In this document: positions 54,020 to 63,470 of the stretch, in pieces
How the letters are laid out: the number at the start of each line of letters is the position of its first letter
Position numbering within the stretch: position 1 is the first letter of the stretch
Source of the DNA: Pseudotamlana agarivorans
Lineage (GTDB): Bacteria; Bacteroidota; Bacteroidia; Flavobacteriales; Flavobacteriaceae
DNA length: 64,000 nt
Assembly: GCF_001642835.1 (NCBI RefSeq)
Contig: NZ_LXEI01000001.1
Span: 1 to 64,000 of the forward strand
Direction of reading: 5' to 3'
The notes under the pieces: model-generated
What the model was told of the DNA's origin: nothing
The model's input: the letters and a program-made list of their open reading frames with translations, nothing else
Database searches by the model: none
Translations under genes and position numbers: made by a program

Positions 54020-54973
54020 ATGCCAACATTTTATATCAAACATATTACGGAATATAATTATAGTGATCCGGTTTACGATGCTGCAAGTCAAATGATGTTG
54101 CACCCTATTCAAGACGAATACCAAAACATTCCCTCGCATACATTAAGCATTACTAATAATCCTAAAATTGAAACGCGTAAAGACTTTTTTGGTAATACGG
54201 TGGCTACTTTTATGATTATTGAACCTCACAATCAACTTTCCATTATTTCGGAAATTGAGGCTGTAACCTTTGAGCGTGCGCTACCAGAAGATCAAGCACC
54301 TTTAGAACAACAATGGGATACCTATAAACAGTTGCAATACAACCCATCCTTTATGGATTTCTTAAACCATAAACCTTTCGATGGTACAAGTGTGATTTCA
54401 AATCTTATTAACGACGAAAAACTATTGAGCACCTCCCCTTTTAAGGCCACAATGACCCTGTGTGATTACATTTATAACAACTTTAAATACATACAAGGTA
54501 TAACCAATGTGGATTCAAACCTAAATGATGTATGGGCGTTAAAGGCTGGAGTATGTCAAGATTTTTCAATATTATTAATTCAAATGGTGAGAATGTTAGG
54601 CATTCCAGCACGTTATGTTAGCGGTTATATTTGTCCGAATCAAGCTGGTTCTCGTGGTGAAGGGGCTACACATGCCTGGGTAGAAGTCTACATTCCATTT
54701 TACGGTTGGTTAGGTTTAGACCCAACAAACAACGTGATTGCTAATCAATATCATGTAAGACTGGCTGTAGGCCGAAATTTTAAAGATTGCACCCCGGTTA
54801 AAGGTGTTTATACCGGTCAAGCCGAAGAAGACTTATTCGTTAAGGTTGAAATTAACACGACAAAAAGTATGCTTAATCCAAACCTTTACCACCATAATGA
54901 AGGAGAACACATAAAGAATCGAAACAGTTACAGACAAAGTCTTCAAAACATCCCAAACCAACAGCAACAATAA
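54020..54973 (+). CDS. Transglutaminase-like protease of the ATP-grasp cluster
   Basis: This 317-aa cytoplasmic protein has an N-terminal beta domain (about 1-110, family start FYIKHITEYNYSDPVYDAA) and a transglutaminase-like core with a complete catalytic triad: Cys179 (LKAGVCQDFS), His218 (ATHAWVEV) and Asp234 (GLDPTN). In this gene context it may hydrolyse or transfer the peptide made by the ATP-grasp partner. The C-terminal tail after about residue 280 is Asn/Gln-rich and probably disordered. It is the last gene of the operon, convergent with DUF2254. Confidence 0.92.
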   Translation: MPTFYIKHITEYNYSDPVYDAASQMMLHPIQDEYQNIPSHTLSITNNPKIETRKDFFGNTVATFMIIEPHNQLSIISEIEAVTFERALPEDQAPLEQQWDTYKQLQYNPSFMDFLNHKPFDGTSVISNLINDEKLLSTSPFKATMTLCDYIYNNFKYIQGITNVDSNLNDVWALKAGVCQDFSILLIQMVRMLGIPARYVSGYICPNQAGSRGEGATHAWVEVYIPFYGWLGLDPTNNVIANQYHVRLAVGRNFKDCTPVKGVYTGQAEEDLFVKVEINTTKSMLNPNLYHHNEGEHIKNRNSYRQSLQNIPNQQQQ

Positions 54974-55021
54974 ATAAAAATTGAGATGCGTTAGTCTAAA
55001 AGAAGAACTCAACTGAAAAAA

Positions 55022-56275
55022 CTATTTTCTGAACAAAGATGCTTTTTCTAAAATTTCGAGGTCTTCTTCCATATCCATGGTGATTTGGGCTCTTTTAAAA
55101 GCATATTTAGAATGTTGCTTTGAGGCTGTTTTTATAGCATTATGATTTATCTTTTCTAAGGCACAAAATGCCTTTTGTAGGCGTAGCATCACTTCCATAA
55201 AACCAGCACCATCTCTAGAAATTGGCTTAAAAGCATCATCAAAAAAATCACTTATTTCTATTTGAGGAATTTCCAAACGATCGTATAACAGGTCATTTTC
55301 TGTTTTTTCAGGATTGTTCCATAAATAAAAGAGCTTCTCATGACAACCAATAATCTGAATGGCGGTTCCCGGATCATTAATCCCAGGAGACAACGCTCTA
55401 CTTGCAATTTCTGTTAATGTTATGAGTCCGAATCGCGGGTCTTCATCAAACAATCTTGTATGACCAATTTCAATGGTTTGATTTATTTTCTTTTCAACCT
55501 CCTTAGTTATTTCTGTATCGCCAGTCGAACGCAAATGTACGATCTCAAAATTTTCATTTACAAATTTTCCGGGCAAGCAATTCAATCTTATTTTTAAATC
55601 TAAAGATTCTGCCAACTCTTGTAAAGCCTCCATGTTTATATTTTGAACATAGCCTGTTTTATGCGCCAATATGGCTTGTCCTCCTATAAATTCTCCAGAA
55701 ACAGGTAAGGCATTCCGTAGCGGATTTTTATTGTACTTGGATATTGATTTCTCCGCCACTTTTTCAACTTGCAAAATAGTATGCTCTAACCTGCCCAATC
55801 TTGAAATGCGGTCTACCCACCTTAAAAAAATGAGAATCACTGCAGTGAAAAATATCAAGGTAATCACGAATAGGATAAACTTCCCTGCTTTATTGTAATA
55901 GCCATTGCCCAATGCTACGGTTGCTACAATACTGAATATAAAGGCACCTATAAATGTTGAAAGCGCGTATTGGGAAACATCATCGGTAATAATAATTTTA
56001 AACGAACGTGGTGTTGCTGTCCTACCCGCTGCTGAATATGCCGACAGCATAGAACCTACTGCAAAGATGGCGATTACCAACATACTCGCTGATAAAATGT
56101 CCAAGAGATCTTCAATCGATTCTGTTTTAATTTCGGGAACCAGTTCGTTAAGCGAAGTTTCATCGGCCTGATGTGCAAAAAGTGCCGCTGCGACCGATAA
56201 TAAACAGAAAACAAAAGGCCTAAACCATAAATGTTCTTGAATTCTATTGATTAAAATAACAAACTTTGTTTTCAT
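55022..56275 (-). CDS. DUF2254 family membrane protein
   Basis: This 417-aa protein has four TM segments in its N-terminal half (about residues 18-36, 62-84, 104-125 and 133-152), followed by a long soluble C-terminal part with TEIASRALSPGINDPGTAIQ, the best conserved DUF2254 stretch. The function is unknown; the family is often described as a predicted membrane protein with mechanosensitive-channel-like or signalling features, which I cannot confirm. It is convergent with the transglutaminase gene and has an 85-bp gap to the prenyltransferase gene upstream. Confidence 0.85.
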   Translation of the reverse strand: MKTKFVILINRIQEHLWFRPFVFCLLSVAAALFAHQADETSLNELVPEIKTESIEDLLDILSASMLVIAIFAVGSMLSAYSAAGRTATPRSFKIIITDDVSQYALSTFIGAFIFSIVATVALGNGYYNKAGKFILFVITLIFFTAVILIFLRWVDRISRLGRLEHTILQVEKVAEKSISKYNKNPLRNALPVSGEFIGGQAILAHKTGYVQNINMEALQELAESLDLKIRLNCLPGKFVNENFEIVHLRSTGDTEITKEVEKKINQTIEIGHTRLFDEDPRFGLITLTEIASRALSPGINDPGTAIQIIGCHEKLFYLWNNPEKTENDLLYDRLEIPQIEISDFFDDAFKPISRDGAGFMEVMLRLQKAFCALEKINHNAIKTASKQHSKYAFKRAQITMDMEEDLEILEKASLFRK

Positions 56276-56360
56276 AACTTGATTATATAATTAGATGTGA
56301 GCTTCCACAACGTATCAACTATGAAGTTACGTTTTCTTTTAGTAAAACGATAATTTAATG

Positions 56361-57338
56361 TTACTTCTTCCTATCAATCACATAATTGACCATAAGCTCT
56401 AGGGAGTCTTTATATTTTGAGCTTGGGTAGGTATTTAAAATCTGAAGCGCTTCAGATTGAAATTGTTTCATTTTTTCAACGGCGTAATCTAAACCACCGT
56501 TATTTTTCACAAAAGCAATCACTTCTTTAACACGTTTTGTGTCTTTATTATGATTTTTAATGGAGTTGATCAACCATTTTTTATCCTCTTTGGAAGCTTG
56601 ATTAAGAACATAAATCAAAGGTAGCGTCATTTTTTGCTCCTTAATATCGATACCAGTCGGTTTTCCAATTTTAGTATCACCATAATCAAACAAATCATCT
56701 TTAATTTGAAAGGCCATACCTATGAGCTCTCCAAATTTACGCATGGTTTCTACATGGGTAGATTCTGGTTTTACCGAAGCAGCTCCCAAACTACAGCAAG
56801 CAGCAATTAAAGTTGCGGTTTTCTGACGAATAATTTCGTAATAAATGTCTTCGGTAATATCTAGTTTTCTAGCCTTTTCAATTTGAAGCAGTTCACCTTC
56901 GCTCATCTCACGAACAGCAATAGAAATGATTTTAAGTAAATCGAAGTCATTGTTATCAATAGACAACAACAAACCTTTTGACAGTAAAAAGTCGCCAATT
57001 AAAACGGCAATCTTATTTTTCCAAAGGGCATTTACAGAGAAGAATCCGCGACGACGGTTACTATCGTCTACCACATCATCATGAACCAAAGTTGCGGTGT
57101 GTATAAGCTCTATAACCGAAGCTCCACGGTAGGTACGCTCGTTAACCTCATCGTTAGAGACCATTTTAGCCACTAAAAACACGAACATGGGACGCATTTG
57201 CTTCCCTTTTCTATTTACAATATAGGTGGTTATTCGGTTAAGTAAAGCCACTTTACTAGACATTGATAACAGGAACTTTTGTTCAAAAAGATCCATTTCA
57301 AAGGCTATGGGCTGTTTAATTTGCTCTACTATTTTCAA
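56361..57338 (-). CDS. Polyprenyl diphosphate synthase
   Basis: This 325-aa trans-isoprenyl diphosphate synthase carries both aspartate-rich motifs: HDDVVDDSNRRRG (first DDxxD) and FQIKDDLFDYGD (second DDxxD). It probably makes the side chain of menaquinone or another long-chain prenyl diphosphate. The product length cannot be read with certainty. It lies 46 bp downstream of rlmN in the same direction, so the two are probably co-transcribed. Confidence 0.93.
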   Translation of the reverse strand: MKIVEQIKQPIAFEMDLFEQKFLLSMSSKVALLNRITTYIVNRKGKQMRPMFVFLVAKMVSNDEVNERTYRGASVIELIHTATLVHDDVVDDSNRRRGFFSVNALWKNKIAVLIGDFLLSKGLLLSIDNNDFDLLKIISIAVREMSEGELLQIEKARKLDITEDIYYEIIRQKTATLIAACCSLGAASVKPESTHVETMRKFGELIGMAFQIKDDLFDYGDTKIGKPTGIDIKEQKMTLPLIYVLNQASKEDKKWLINSIKNHNKDTKRVKEVIAFVKNNGGLDYAVEKMKQFQSEALQILNTYPSSKYKDSLELMVNYVIDRKK

Positions 57339-57384
57339 ACGATGCGATTATGAATATTCAAATATAAGGATTGAAAATAATATT

Positions 57385-58425
57385 TTAAGATTTATTAGCT
57401 AATTGTCCGCATGCAGCGTCGATATCCTTACCACGACTGCGGCGAACATTCACCACAATTCTATTTTTTTCTAAGGTGGAAATATAATTTTCTAGAGCTT
57501 CATTACTAGCTTGCTGAAATTCGCCATCATCAATAGGGTTGTACTCTATAATATTTACTTTACAAGGCACATATTTACAAAACTTTACGAAAGCATCAAT
57601 ATCTTTTTGGGTGTCATTAATCCCCCTCCAAACAACGTATTCGTAACTTATTTTACGTTTTGTTTTTAGGTACCAATATTCTAAAGCTTCGCGCAAATCA
57701 TTAAGCGGAAAGGTTTCATTAAATGGCATGATGGTGGTTCTAACCTCATCAATGGCAGAATGCAGGGATACGGCTAAATTAAACTTCACTTCATCATCGG
57801 CCATTTTTTTAATCATTTTTGGCACGCCTGAGGTAGAAACCGTAATACGTTTTGGCGACATGCCTAAACCTTCTTCCGAAGTTATTTTATCGATGGCCTT
57901 AATCACGTTATTATAATTCATGAGCGGCTCCCCCATACCCATAAAAACGATGTTACTTAGCGGTCGGTTATGATATAATCGGCTTTCGTTATCAATCGCT
58001 ACAACCTGATCGTAAATTTCATCAGGGTTAAGATTTCGCATGCGTTTTAAACGCGCGGTGGCACAGAATTTACAATCTAAACTACAGCCCACCTGACTGG
58101 AAACACAAGCAGTTGTTCGGGTTGCGGTAGGAATTAAAACGGACTCAACAATTAAGCCATCATGAAGGCGAACGGCATTTTTAACCGTACCATCATTACT
58201 ACGTTGCATGGTATCTACTTCGATATGATTAATAACGAAATTATCCTCAAGCATTTGCCGTGTTTCCTTTGAGATATTAGTCATATCATCAAAAGTATGT
58301 GCCGATTTTTGCCAAAGCCACTCGTAAACTTGATTGCCACGAAAAGCTTTATCGCCTTCTTTTACGAAGAATTCTCGAAGTTGCTCCTTAGTTAGTGCGC
58401 GTATGTCTTTTTTTCCTGTTGCCAT
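57385..58425 (-). CDS. rlmN: 23S rRNA (A2503-C2) / tRNA (A37-C2) methyltransferase RlmN
   Basis: RlmN is a radical-SAM enzyme that methylates C2 of A2503 in 23S rRNA and A37 of some tRNAs. The 346-aa protein has the SAM-cluster cysteines in GCSLDCKFCATA (C-x3-C-x2-C), the GMGEPLMNYNNV motif and the C-terminal catalytic Cys in DAACGQLA that forms the RNA adduct. Nothing is missing. It is followed by the prenyl synthase gene; upstream, a 322-bp non-coding gap separates it from queA. Confidence 0.96.
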   Translation of the reverse strand: MATGKKDIRALTKEQLREFFVKEGDKAFRGNQVYEWLWQKSAHTFDDMTNISKETRQMLEDNFVINHIEVDTMQRSNDGTVKNAVRLHDGLIVESVLIPTATRTTACVSSQVGCSLDCKFCATARLKRMRNLNPDEIYDQVVAIDNESRLYHNRPLSNIVFMGMGEPLMNYNNVIKAIDKITSEEGLGMSPKRITVSTSGVPKMIKKMADDEVKFNLAVSLHSAIDEVRTTIMPFNETFPLNDLREALEYWYLKTKRKISYEYVVWRGINDTQKDIDAFVKFCKYVPCKVNIIEYNPIDDGEFQQASNEALENYISTLEKNRIVVNVRRSRGKDIDAACGQLANKS

Positions 58426-58485
58426 AGTGCTGCAAAAATAGTGAAAATTAAAACCTACTTGATTGTATATAGATGGAAAGTATTG

Positions 58486-58524
58486 AACACCTCCCTTAAT
58501 GCCTCCTTCTTAGGAGGGAAACTG
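58486..58524. repeat. G/C-run palindromic dispersed repeat, copy 4
   Basis: AACACCTCCCTTAATG is followed by a hairpin CCTCCTTCTTAGGAGG and then GAAACTG. The layout matches the copies at 40-70, 22038-22072 and 22135-22166, with diverged bases. Confidence 0.5.
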
Positions 58525-58589
58525 TTGTGCTGAAATGTTCAAATGCATTTAAATTAAAGTTGTGTGTCGCATTAGGCCTACCTCCCGGC

Positions 58590-58675
58590 GGGCAGGGATT
58601 GAGGCCTTGCTGGAGCTCTTTAATTTAATATAGAAAACAGTGAATAAAGCCCGACCCTTGGGTAATGCCCAAATC
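58590..58675 (-). repeat. Dispersed intergenic repeat A, copy 2
   Basis: The reverse complement of 58612-58675 reads almost exactly as 8604-8667 (GGGTCGGGCTTTATTCACTG, then AAATTAAAGAGCTC). The part at 58594-58611 matches the distal end of the other copy (CCTCAATCCCT). This copy lacks the ~56-bp insertion of copy 1. A GC-rich stretch (CCTCCCGGCGGGCAGG at about 58581-58596) follows it. Confidence 0.75.
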
Positions 58676-58699
58676 ATTAAAACAGAAATTAATAGGCAC

Positions 58700-58727
58700 A
58701 AAAAAAGCCCCTTTAAAAAGAGGCTTT
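58700..58727 (-). terminator. Intrinsic terminator after queA
   Basis: AAAGCCCCTTT and AAAGAGGCTTT form a stem with one G-U pair and a short loop, and the minus strand continues into TTTTTTTG. It lies about 20 bp after the queA stop at 58748. Confidence 0.8.
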
Positions 58728-58747
58728 ATGTTTTACATATTTTGTTA

Positions 58748-59797
58748 TTAGATGATTAACATCGCATCACCGTAACTGTAGAATTTATATCCTTCTTTTA
58801 CAGCTTCATCGTAAGCACGTTTCATGAAATCGTGACCAGCAAATGCAGACACCATCATTAATAATGTCGATTTTGGTGTATGAAAGTTTGTAATCATACT
58901 GTTGGCAATACTAAAATCGTAAGGCGGGAAAATAAATTTATTAGTCCATCCTTCAATCTCGTTTAATCTACCGTTTGAAGAAACAGCACTTTCGATAGCA
59001 CGCATCGCAGTAGTACCAACGGCACATACACGACGTTTTTCATCGATACCTTTGTTTACGATACTAACAGCTTTCTCGTCAATTTTAAGCTCTTCGCTGT
59101 CCATTTTGTGTTTCGATAAATCTTCAACCTCAACTGGATTAAAGGTTCCTAAACCAACGTGTAACGTAACTTCTGCAAAATTAACACCTTTAATTTCTAG
59201 ACGCTTTAATAAGTGTTTTGAAAAGTGAAGCCCTGCAGTTGGAGCCGCTACAGCACCTTCGTTTTTAGCGAAAATGGTTTGGTAACGCTCCTCATCTTCT
59301 GGTTGTACTTCTCTTTTAATGTATTTAGGAAGTGGAGTTTCACCAAGTTCATTAAGTTTTAAACGGAATTCTCTATAAGATCCATCGTAAAGGAAACGTA
59401 GGGTACGTCCTCTAGAAGTTGTATTATCGATAACCTCTGCTACTAACGTATCGTCGTCACCGAAATATAGTTTGTTTCCAATTCTAATTTTACGTGCCGG
59501 GTCTACCAAAACGTCCCAAAGGCGTTGCTCTTCATTTAATTCTCTTAATAAGAAAACTTCGATTCTAGCGCCTGTTTTCTCTTTGTTACCATATAACCTC
59601 GCTGGAAAAACCTTTGTATTATTTAATATTAATACATCATCCTCGTTAAAATATTCAATTAAATCCTTAAACATTCTATGCTCAATGGTTTGCTCTTTTC
59701 TATTTAAGACCATTAAGCGAGACTCATCTCTATTTTCAGCAGGGAATTCTGCTAATAATTCATCAGGTAAATTGAAACCGAAGTTTGATAATTTCAT
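58748..59797 (-). CDS. queA: tRNA preQ1 S-adenosylmethionine ribosyltransferase-isomerase
   Basis: QueA adds the cyclopentene ring in queuosine synthesis by transferring the ribosyl part of SAM to preQ1-tRNA. The 349-aa protein shows the family start [59 protein letters not shown] and [21 protein letters not shown]. It is the last gene of a minus-strand series with aroA and the MazG-like gene; a terminator follows at 58700-58727. Confidence 0.97.
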   Translation of the reverse strand: MKLSNFGFNLPDELLAEFPAENRDESRLMVLNRKEQTIEHRMFKDLIEYFNEDDVLILNNTKVFPARLYGNKEKTGARIEVFLLRELNEEQRLWDVLVDPARKIRIGNKLYFGDDDTLVAEVIDNTTSRGRTLRFLYDGSYREFRLKLNELGETPLPKYIKREVQPEDEERYQTIFAKNEGAVAAPTAGLHFSKHLLKRLEIKGVNFAEVTLHVGLGTFNPVEVEDLSKHKMDSEELKIDEKAVSIVNKGIDEKRRVCAVGTTAMRAIESAVSSNGRLNEIEGWTNKFIFPPYDFSIANSMITNFHTPKSTLLMMVSAFAGHDFMKRAYDEAVKEGYKFYSYGDAMLII

Positions 59798-59877
59798 AGG
59801 TGTTCTGTGTTATTTAATATAAGAAAGTTGCAAATATACAATCTGCAGATAGGCGTTGTCAAGTAATTGAATGATTA

Positions 59878-61101
59878 TTATTTAGTTATTTCGAATCCGA
59901 GTGTAGCTAAATCGTCCCAAAACGTAGGGTATGACTTTGAAACCACCATGGCGTCTTCAATAATAATAGGCACTTTTAAAGCTAAAGGTGCAAAGGCCAT
60001 CGCCATTCTATGGTCGTTGTACGTGGCAATAGAGATCAAACTTTTTGCTTCCGAAGATCCCTTTAAATGTAAAGAGTCTTCAGTAATTCTAACTTCGCCT
60101 CCTAACTTTTCGATTTCAGTTTTTAAAGCTACCAACCTATCAGTTTCCTTAATTTTAAGTGTATGTAATCCTGTTAAATAACATGGCATGCCTAAAGCAA
60201 AACAAGATACGGCAATGGTTTGGGCAATATCTGGTGCGTTTCGCAAATCTAAGTGCAAACGTCCATCGTCTTGACCTTCTTTTTTTATGGTTAAAGCGTT
60301 ACCGTTAAATGTTGCCGAAACACCGAAGCTTTTATAAATATCGATTAATGCCGAATCACCTTGTAGTGAATTTTCTTTATATGATGAAATCGTCACTTCT
60401 GTTCCAATGTCGCTTAATGCTACAATACTGAAATAGTATGATGCAGAAGACCAATCGGACTCCACCGTTAAGGTTTTTGGTGTTAAAGCTTTTGTGTTTG
60501 GCTGTACTGAAATGACGTTGCCTTCAAAGGATGACGCAACTCCTATTTCATCTAATAATGCTAAAGTCATTTTAATATATGGCACCGAAGTTATTTCACC
60601 TTCTAAGGTTAACTCAATTCCATTTTCTAACTTAGACGCAATTAATAATAGCGCAGAAATATACTGACTGCTTACATTAGCGTTTAAGGATACTTTATTT
60701 TTAAGGAGTTTCTTTCCCGTAATTTTTATTGGCGGAAAGCCCTCGTTTTCAACATAGCTAATTTCTGCTCCTAAACTTTGAAGGGCTTCAACTAGTATTT
60801 TAATCGGACGCTCTTTCATACGTTTTGAGCCCGTTAATATAGTTTCACGACCTTCTTGAATTGAAAAATAAGCCGTTAAAAAACGCATGGCTGTTCCGGC
60901 GTGATGGATATCTACTATTTCTTCCGAAGAACTTAGTGCATTAGTCATTAAGTTACTATCGTCTGAATTTGATACATTTTCCAGTTGAAACTCTGGATAT
61001 AAAGCTTGAAGCAATAACAATCGGTTCGATTCACTTTTAGAACCTGTAATCTGGATAGAAGATTGTTTTGCTATTTTAGAATGTTGAAGTGTAAAGTGCA
61101 T
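59878..61101 (-). CDS. aroA: 3-phosphoshikimate 1-carboxyvinyltransferase (EPSP synthase)
   Basis: AroA condenses shikimate-3-phosphate with phosphoenolpyruvate in aromatic amino-acid synthesis. The 407-aa protein keeps the substrate-binding segments GSKSESNRLLLLQAL, HAGTAMRFLTA, DWSSASYYFS, KIKETDRLVALKTE and YNDHRMAMAFAPLAL. It is slightly shorter than the E. coli enzyme. The segment after AGTAMRFL differs from the E. coli form, as in other Bacteroidota. It has a 33-bp gap to the MazG-like gene upstream and an 80-bp gap to queA. Confidence 0.95.
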   Translation of the reverse strand: MHFTLQHSKIAKQSSIQITGSKSESNRLLLLQALYPEFQLENVSNSDDSNLMTNALSSSEEIVDIHHAGTAMRFLTAYFSIQEGRETILTGSKRMKERPIKILVEALQSLGAEISYVENEGFPPIKITGKKLLKNKVSLNANVSSQYISALLLIASKLENGIELTLEGEITSVPYIKMTLALLDEIGVASSFEGNVISVQPNTKALTPKTLTVESDWSSASYYFSIVALSDIGTEVTISSYKENSLQGDSALIDIYKSFGVSATFNGNALTIKKEGQDDGRLHLDLRNAPDIAQTIAVSCFALGMPCYLTGLHTLKIKETDRLVALKTEIEKLGGEVRITEDSLHLKGSSEAKSLISIATYNDHRMAMAFAPLALKVPIIIEDAMVVSKSYPTFWDDLATLGFEITK

Positions 61102-61134
61102 ACTTAGTTGTTCTTGTTTAAAGAAGTGGCAAAT

Positions 61135-61461
61135 TTACTTTAATTTTTCGTTATTATGATGCCTATCATGATCTCGTTTTCCCTTCTTATACATTCTGGC
61201 ATCGAAAGCTTTTTGTAAATCGACTCCCGTTTGATTAGCCAAACATAATACTACGAAAAGTACATCGGCTAATTCTTCACCTAAATCTTTATCTTTATCG
61301 CTTTCTTTTTCACTCTGCTCGCCGTAACGTCTTGCAATGATACGGGCCACTTCACCAACTTCTTCGGTAAGCTGAGCCATATTGGTTAACTCATTAAAAT
61401 AACGAACGCCGTGTTCATTAATCCATTCGTCTACTGCTAGTTGTGCGTTTTTAATATCCAT
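61135..61461 (-). CDS. MazG-like nucleotide pyrophosphohydrolase
   Basis: This 108-aa all-alpha NTP pyrophosphohydrolase has the metal-binding EExxE...ExxD pattern (LTEEVGEVARI and EELADVLFVVL). It probably hydrolyses a non-canonical or excess (d)NTP; the true substrate is unknown. Between the two halves of the motif is a charged insertion (GEQSEKESDKDKD). Its ATG shares one base with the stop of the DUF3857 gene upstream (TAATG at 61459-61463). Confidence 0.9.
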   Translation of the reverse strand: MDIKNAQLAVDEWINEHGVRYFNELTNMAQLTEEVGEVARIIARRYGEQSEKESDKDKDLGEELADVLFVVLCLANQTGVDLQKAFDARMYKKGKRDHDRHHNNEKLK

Positions 61462-63470
61462 TATATTTTACTTAAAACAATTTGCTCGCCTTGTTTCTCA
61501 ACGAGCTGGCTAAAATACGCTTTTAATGCTTGATAATAGGCTGGCGTTATAACAGATTCACTGATATGAGACTCTACTGCTAATTGCAACTTATTCCCTT
61601 TTGAGGAGATATTATATTTAAACACCCCTAAGTTATCTGGCATTACAAAGGCACCTGGCTCAGGAACACTTTCAACCGCATAACCCTCTGGAATAGCTAT
61701 AAAAATTTTATAATTGGTTACAGACGGATAAACAAAATCGACAGGATAGTCTCGTTTTTCCAGCTTAAAAGGGTTTTCGGTATTTCTTAAAAAGAACATT
61801 GGAGAAAAATAGATTTTATCGCCAATAATATCTGCCTGACTTTCTTTCACAAATTTATAAGACTCGGTAACCGGCTTAGCTAAGTCTAAATCGTTTTTTA
61901 CTTGATAATCGGAAATTTCCATTCCATTATACTTGTTCTCAAGTTTCTCCAAATAATCATCTAAATTAGTTCCAATATAGCCTTCTCTAAAACTAAGTGC
62001 TCTATGATTGGTTTTCATACTTCTATATCCCCCTTCTAAATTACCGTCTTCATGGAGCTGGGCCATCATAAAAATATTGTTTTTAGATTTTTCTTTAGGA
62101 TACAAATTGATTAAGGTAGATCCGCCGTGCTCGGAAATCATACGTCCTTGCCAGTTTAATGCTTTTATTGGCAATACATTTGGCACGGCATATTTATTTG
62201 TAGCATCTAACAACATATCTCCTTCTGGGAATCTAACACAACTAACTAAGTAATTATAACCTTCTCTTGTTGGAAAAAGTGGCACCCCATGACTTCTGGT
62301 ACTCACTAATACAGGATAGGCCCTAAGCCCTGCATGACGCAGCATCGAAGTTAGCATTAAGTTTATTTCGGCTACATTACCAATTTGTTCTTTATAAGCT
62401 TTTTTAACTCCTTTATCTGTGTAATACCCATAATATTCATTCCACTTCATTCTAGACTTTACAAAGTCAAAAATGAGATAAGCTCTTTTTAAAGGGTCGG
62501 AAACCGAACCAATTAAAGCATCAATATCTTGTTCATAATAGCCAGATTTACCTAATTCACCACCGAAACTTGAACTTTCATAAATATTTTTCACCACATC
62601 TTCCCAGCTCGTAGAGTAATAATTAATTGGTCGATTAGGATATTTAACATAGGACAACTCATATTTAACTGCCGATCGGTAGTTATTTATGTTATTCACA
62701 AAAGGTTCTTCTTTTAAGGCAGGTATATTGGATAGATCAAAAATAGTCACATTCTTTTCAAAATCTACTTTTTCAGATTGAAAGGTCGTTCCTCCTGGAT
62801 TACGCCCTTCACCTCTTGATTTCTGATAGTAAATAATATTACCACGTCGTTTTTCGGTAATAGGTCGAACTGGGAAGTACCCTTTAAAATTGCTTTTATA
62901 CACAAAGTATTCTGGAGCTTCAAACTCTGCTTCTAGTTTTTTAATAGGAATATCAGCTTGAAAAACGAACTCATCAATATTTGAAATAAACGGTGAATCG
63001 ATACGATATCGAAATTCAATGACACAGCCAATTTTTATATTTGGCATGGTAAACTTTTGTTGCACCCAATAGCTAGACAATTCTGTTTCAAATATATTAT
63101 CCTTATCAAGCTTAACCTCCTCTACTTTACCATTTTCCAAATAATAGGTATAAGCTTTTAAACTGCTAATTTCTTCTTTTACGCCACCACTTTGATAAAG
63201 ACCTATTTGTTTTGTGGCATAGTTAAAACCTTCTTGGCTATAAATTTTAATACGTTCATGCACTTCGGTTATTACTTTAAATCCATCTGCCTGAAAATAT
63301 TGAAAATGTGTTTTTCTATTTTTATATAAATAGGCTGCTACTGCAGATGAATCTATAGGGTTAACGGTTTCTTCAAGTTCTTCTTTTGAGACTTTACCAA
63401 AACGGTAATCTTGAGAAAACAAGGATACTGAAATAAAGAAAGTTAATACGATGGTTAGAATAATTCTCAT
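61461..63470 (-). CDS. DUF3857 protein with degenerate transglutaminase domain
   Basis: This 669-aa exported protein has a signal peptide (about 1-19, ending LFSQ), an N-terminal DUF3857 beta domain (about 55-230), a transglutaminase-like region (about 305-430) and a C-terminal beta domain. In the transglutaminase region the Cys site reads IGNVAEINLML and the His site reads GYNYLVSCV, so the Cys and His of the triad are both replaced; the Asp (LLDATN) remains. It is thus probably a non-catalytic, structural member. It follows a second gene of the same type in tandem, with one-base TAATG overlap, and precedes the MazG-like gene. The function is unknown. Confidence 0.85.
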   Translation of the reverse strand: MRIILTIVLTFFISVSLFSQDYRFGKVSKEELEETVNPIDSSAVAAYLYKNRKTHFQYFQADGFKVITEVHERIKIYSQEGFNYATKQIGLYQSGGVKEEISSLKAYTYYLENGKVEEVKLDKDNIFETELSSYWVQQKFTMPNIKIGCVIEFRYRIDSPFISNIDEFVFQADIPIKKLEAEFEAPEYFVYKSNFKGYFPVRPITEKRRGNIIYYQKSRGEGRNPGGTTFQSEKVDFEKNVTIFDLSNIPALKEEPFVNNINNYRSAVKYELSYVKYPNRPINYYSTSWEDVVKNIYESSSFGGELGKSGYYEQDIDALIGSVSDPLKRAYLIFDFVKSRMKWNEYYGYYTDKGVKKAYKEQIGNVAEINLMLTSMLRHAGLRAYPVLVSTRSHGVPLFPTREGYNYLVSCVRFPEGDMLLDATNKYAVPNVLPIKALNWQGRMISEHGGSTLINLYPKEKSKNNIFMMAQLHEDGNLEGGYRSMKTNHRALSFREGYIGTNLDDYLEKLENKYNGMEISDYQVKNDLDLAKPVTESYKFVKESQADIIGDKIYFSPMFFLRNTENPFKLEKRDYPVDFVYPSVTNYKIFIAIPEGYAVESVPEPGAFVMPDNLGVFKYNISSKGNKLQLAVESHISESVITPAYYQALKAYFSQLVEKQGEQIVLSKI

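Larger units (their letters stand above)
58426..58747. other. Non-coding gap with two repeats and a terminator (322 bp)
   Basis: I see no gene here. The gap holds a G/C-run palindromic repeat (58486-58524), a copy of repeat A (58590-58675, inverted relative to the one at 8604) and the queA terminator (58700-58727). It separates rlmN from queA although both read the same way. Confidence 0.7.
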
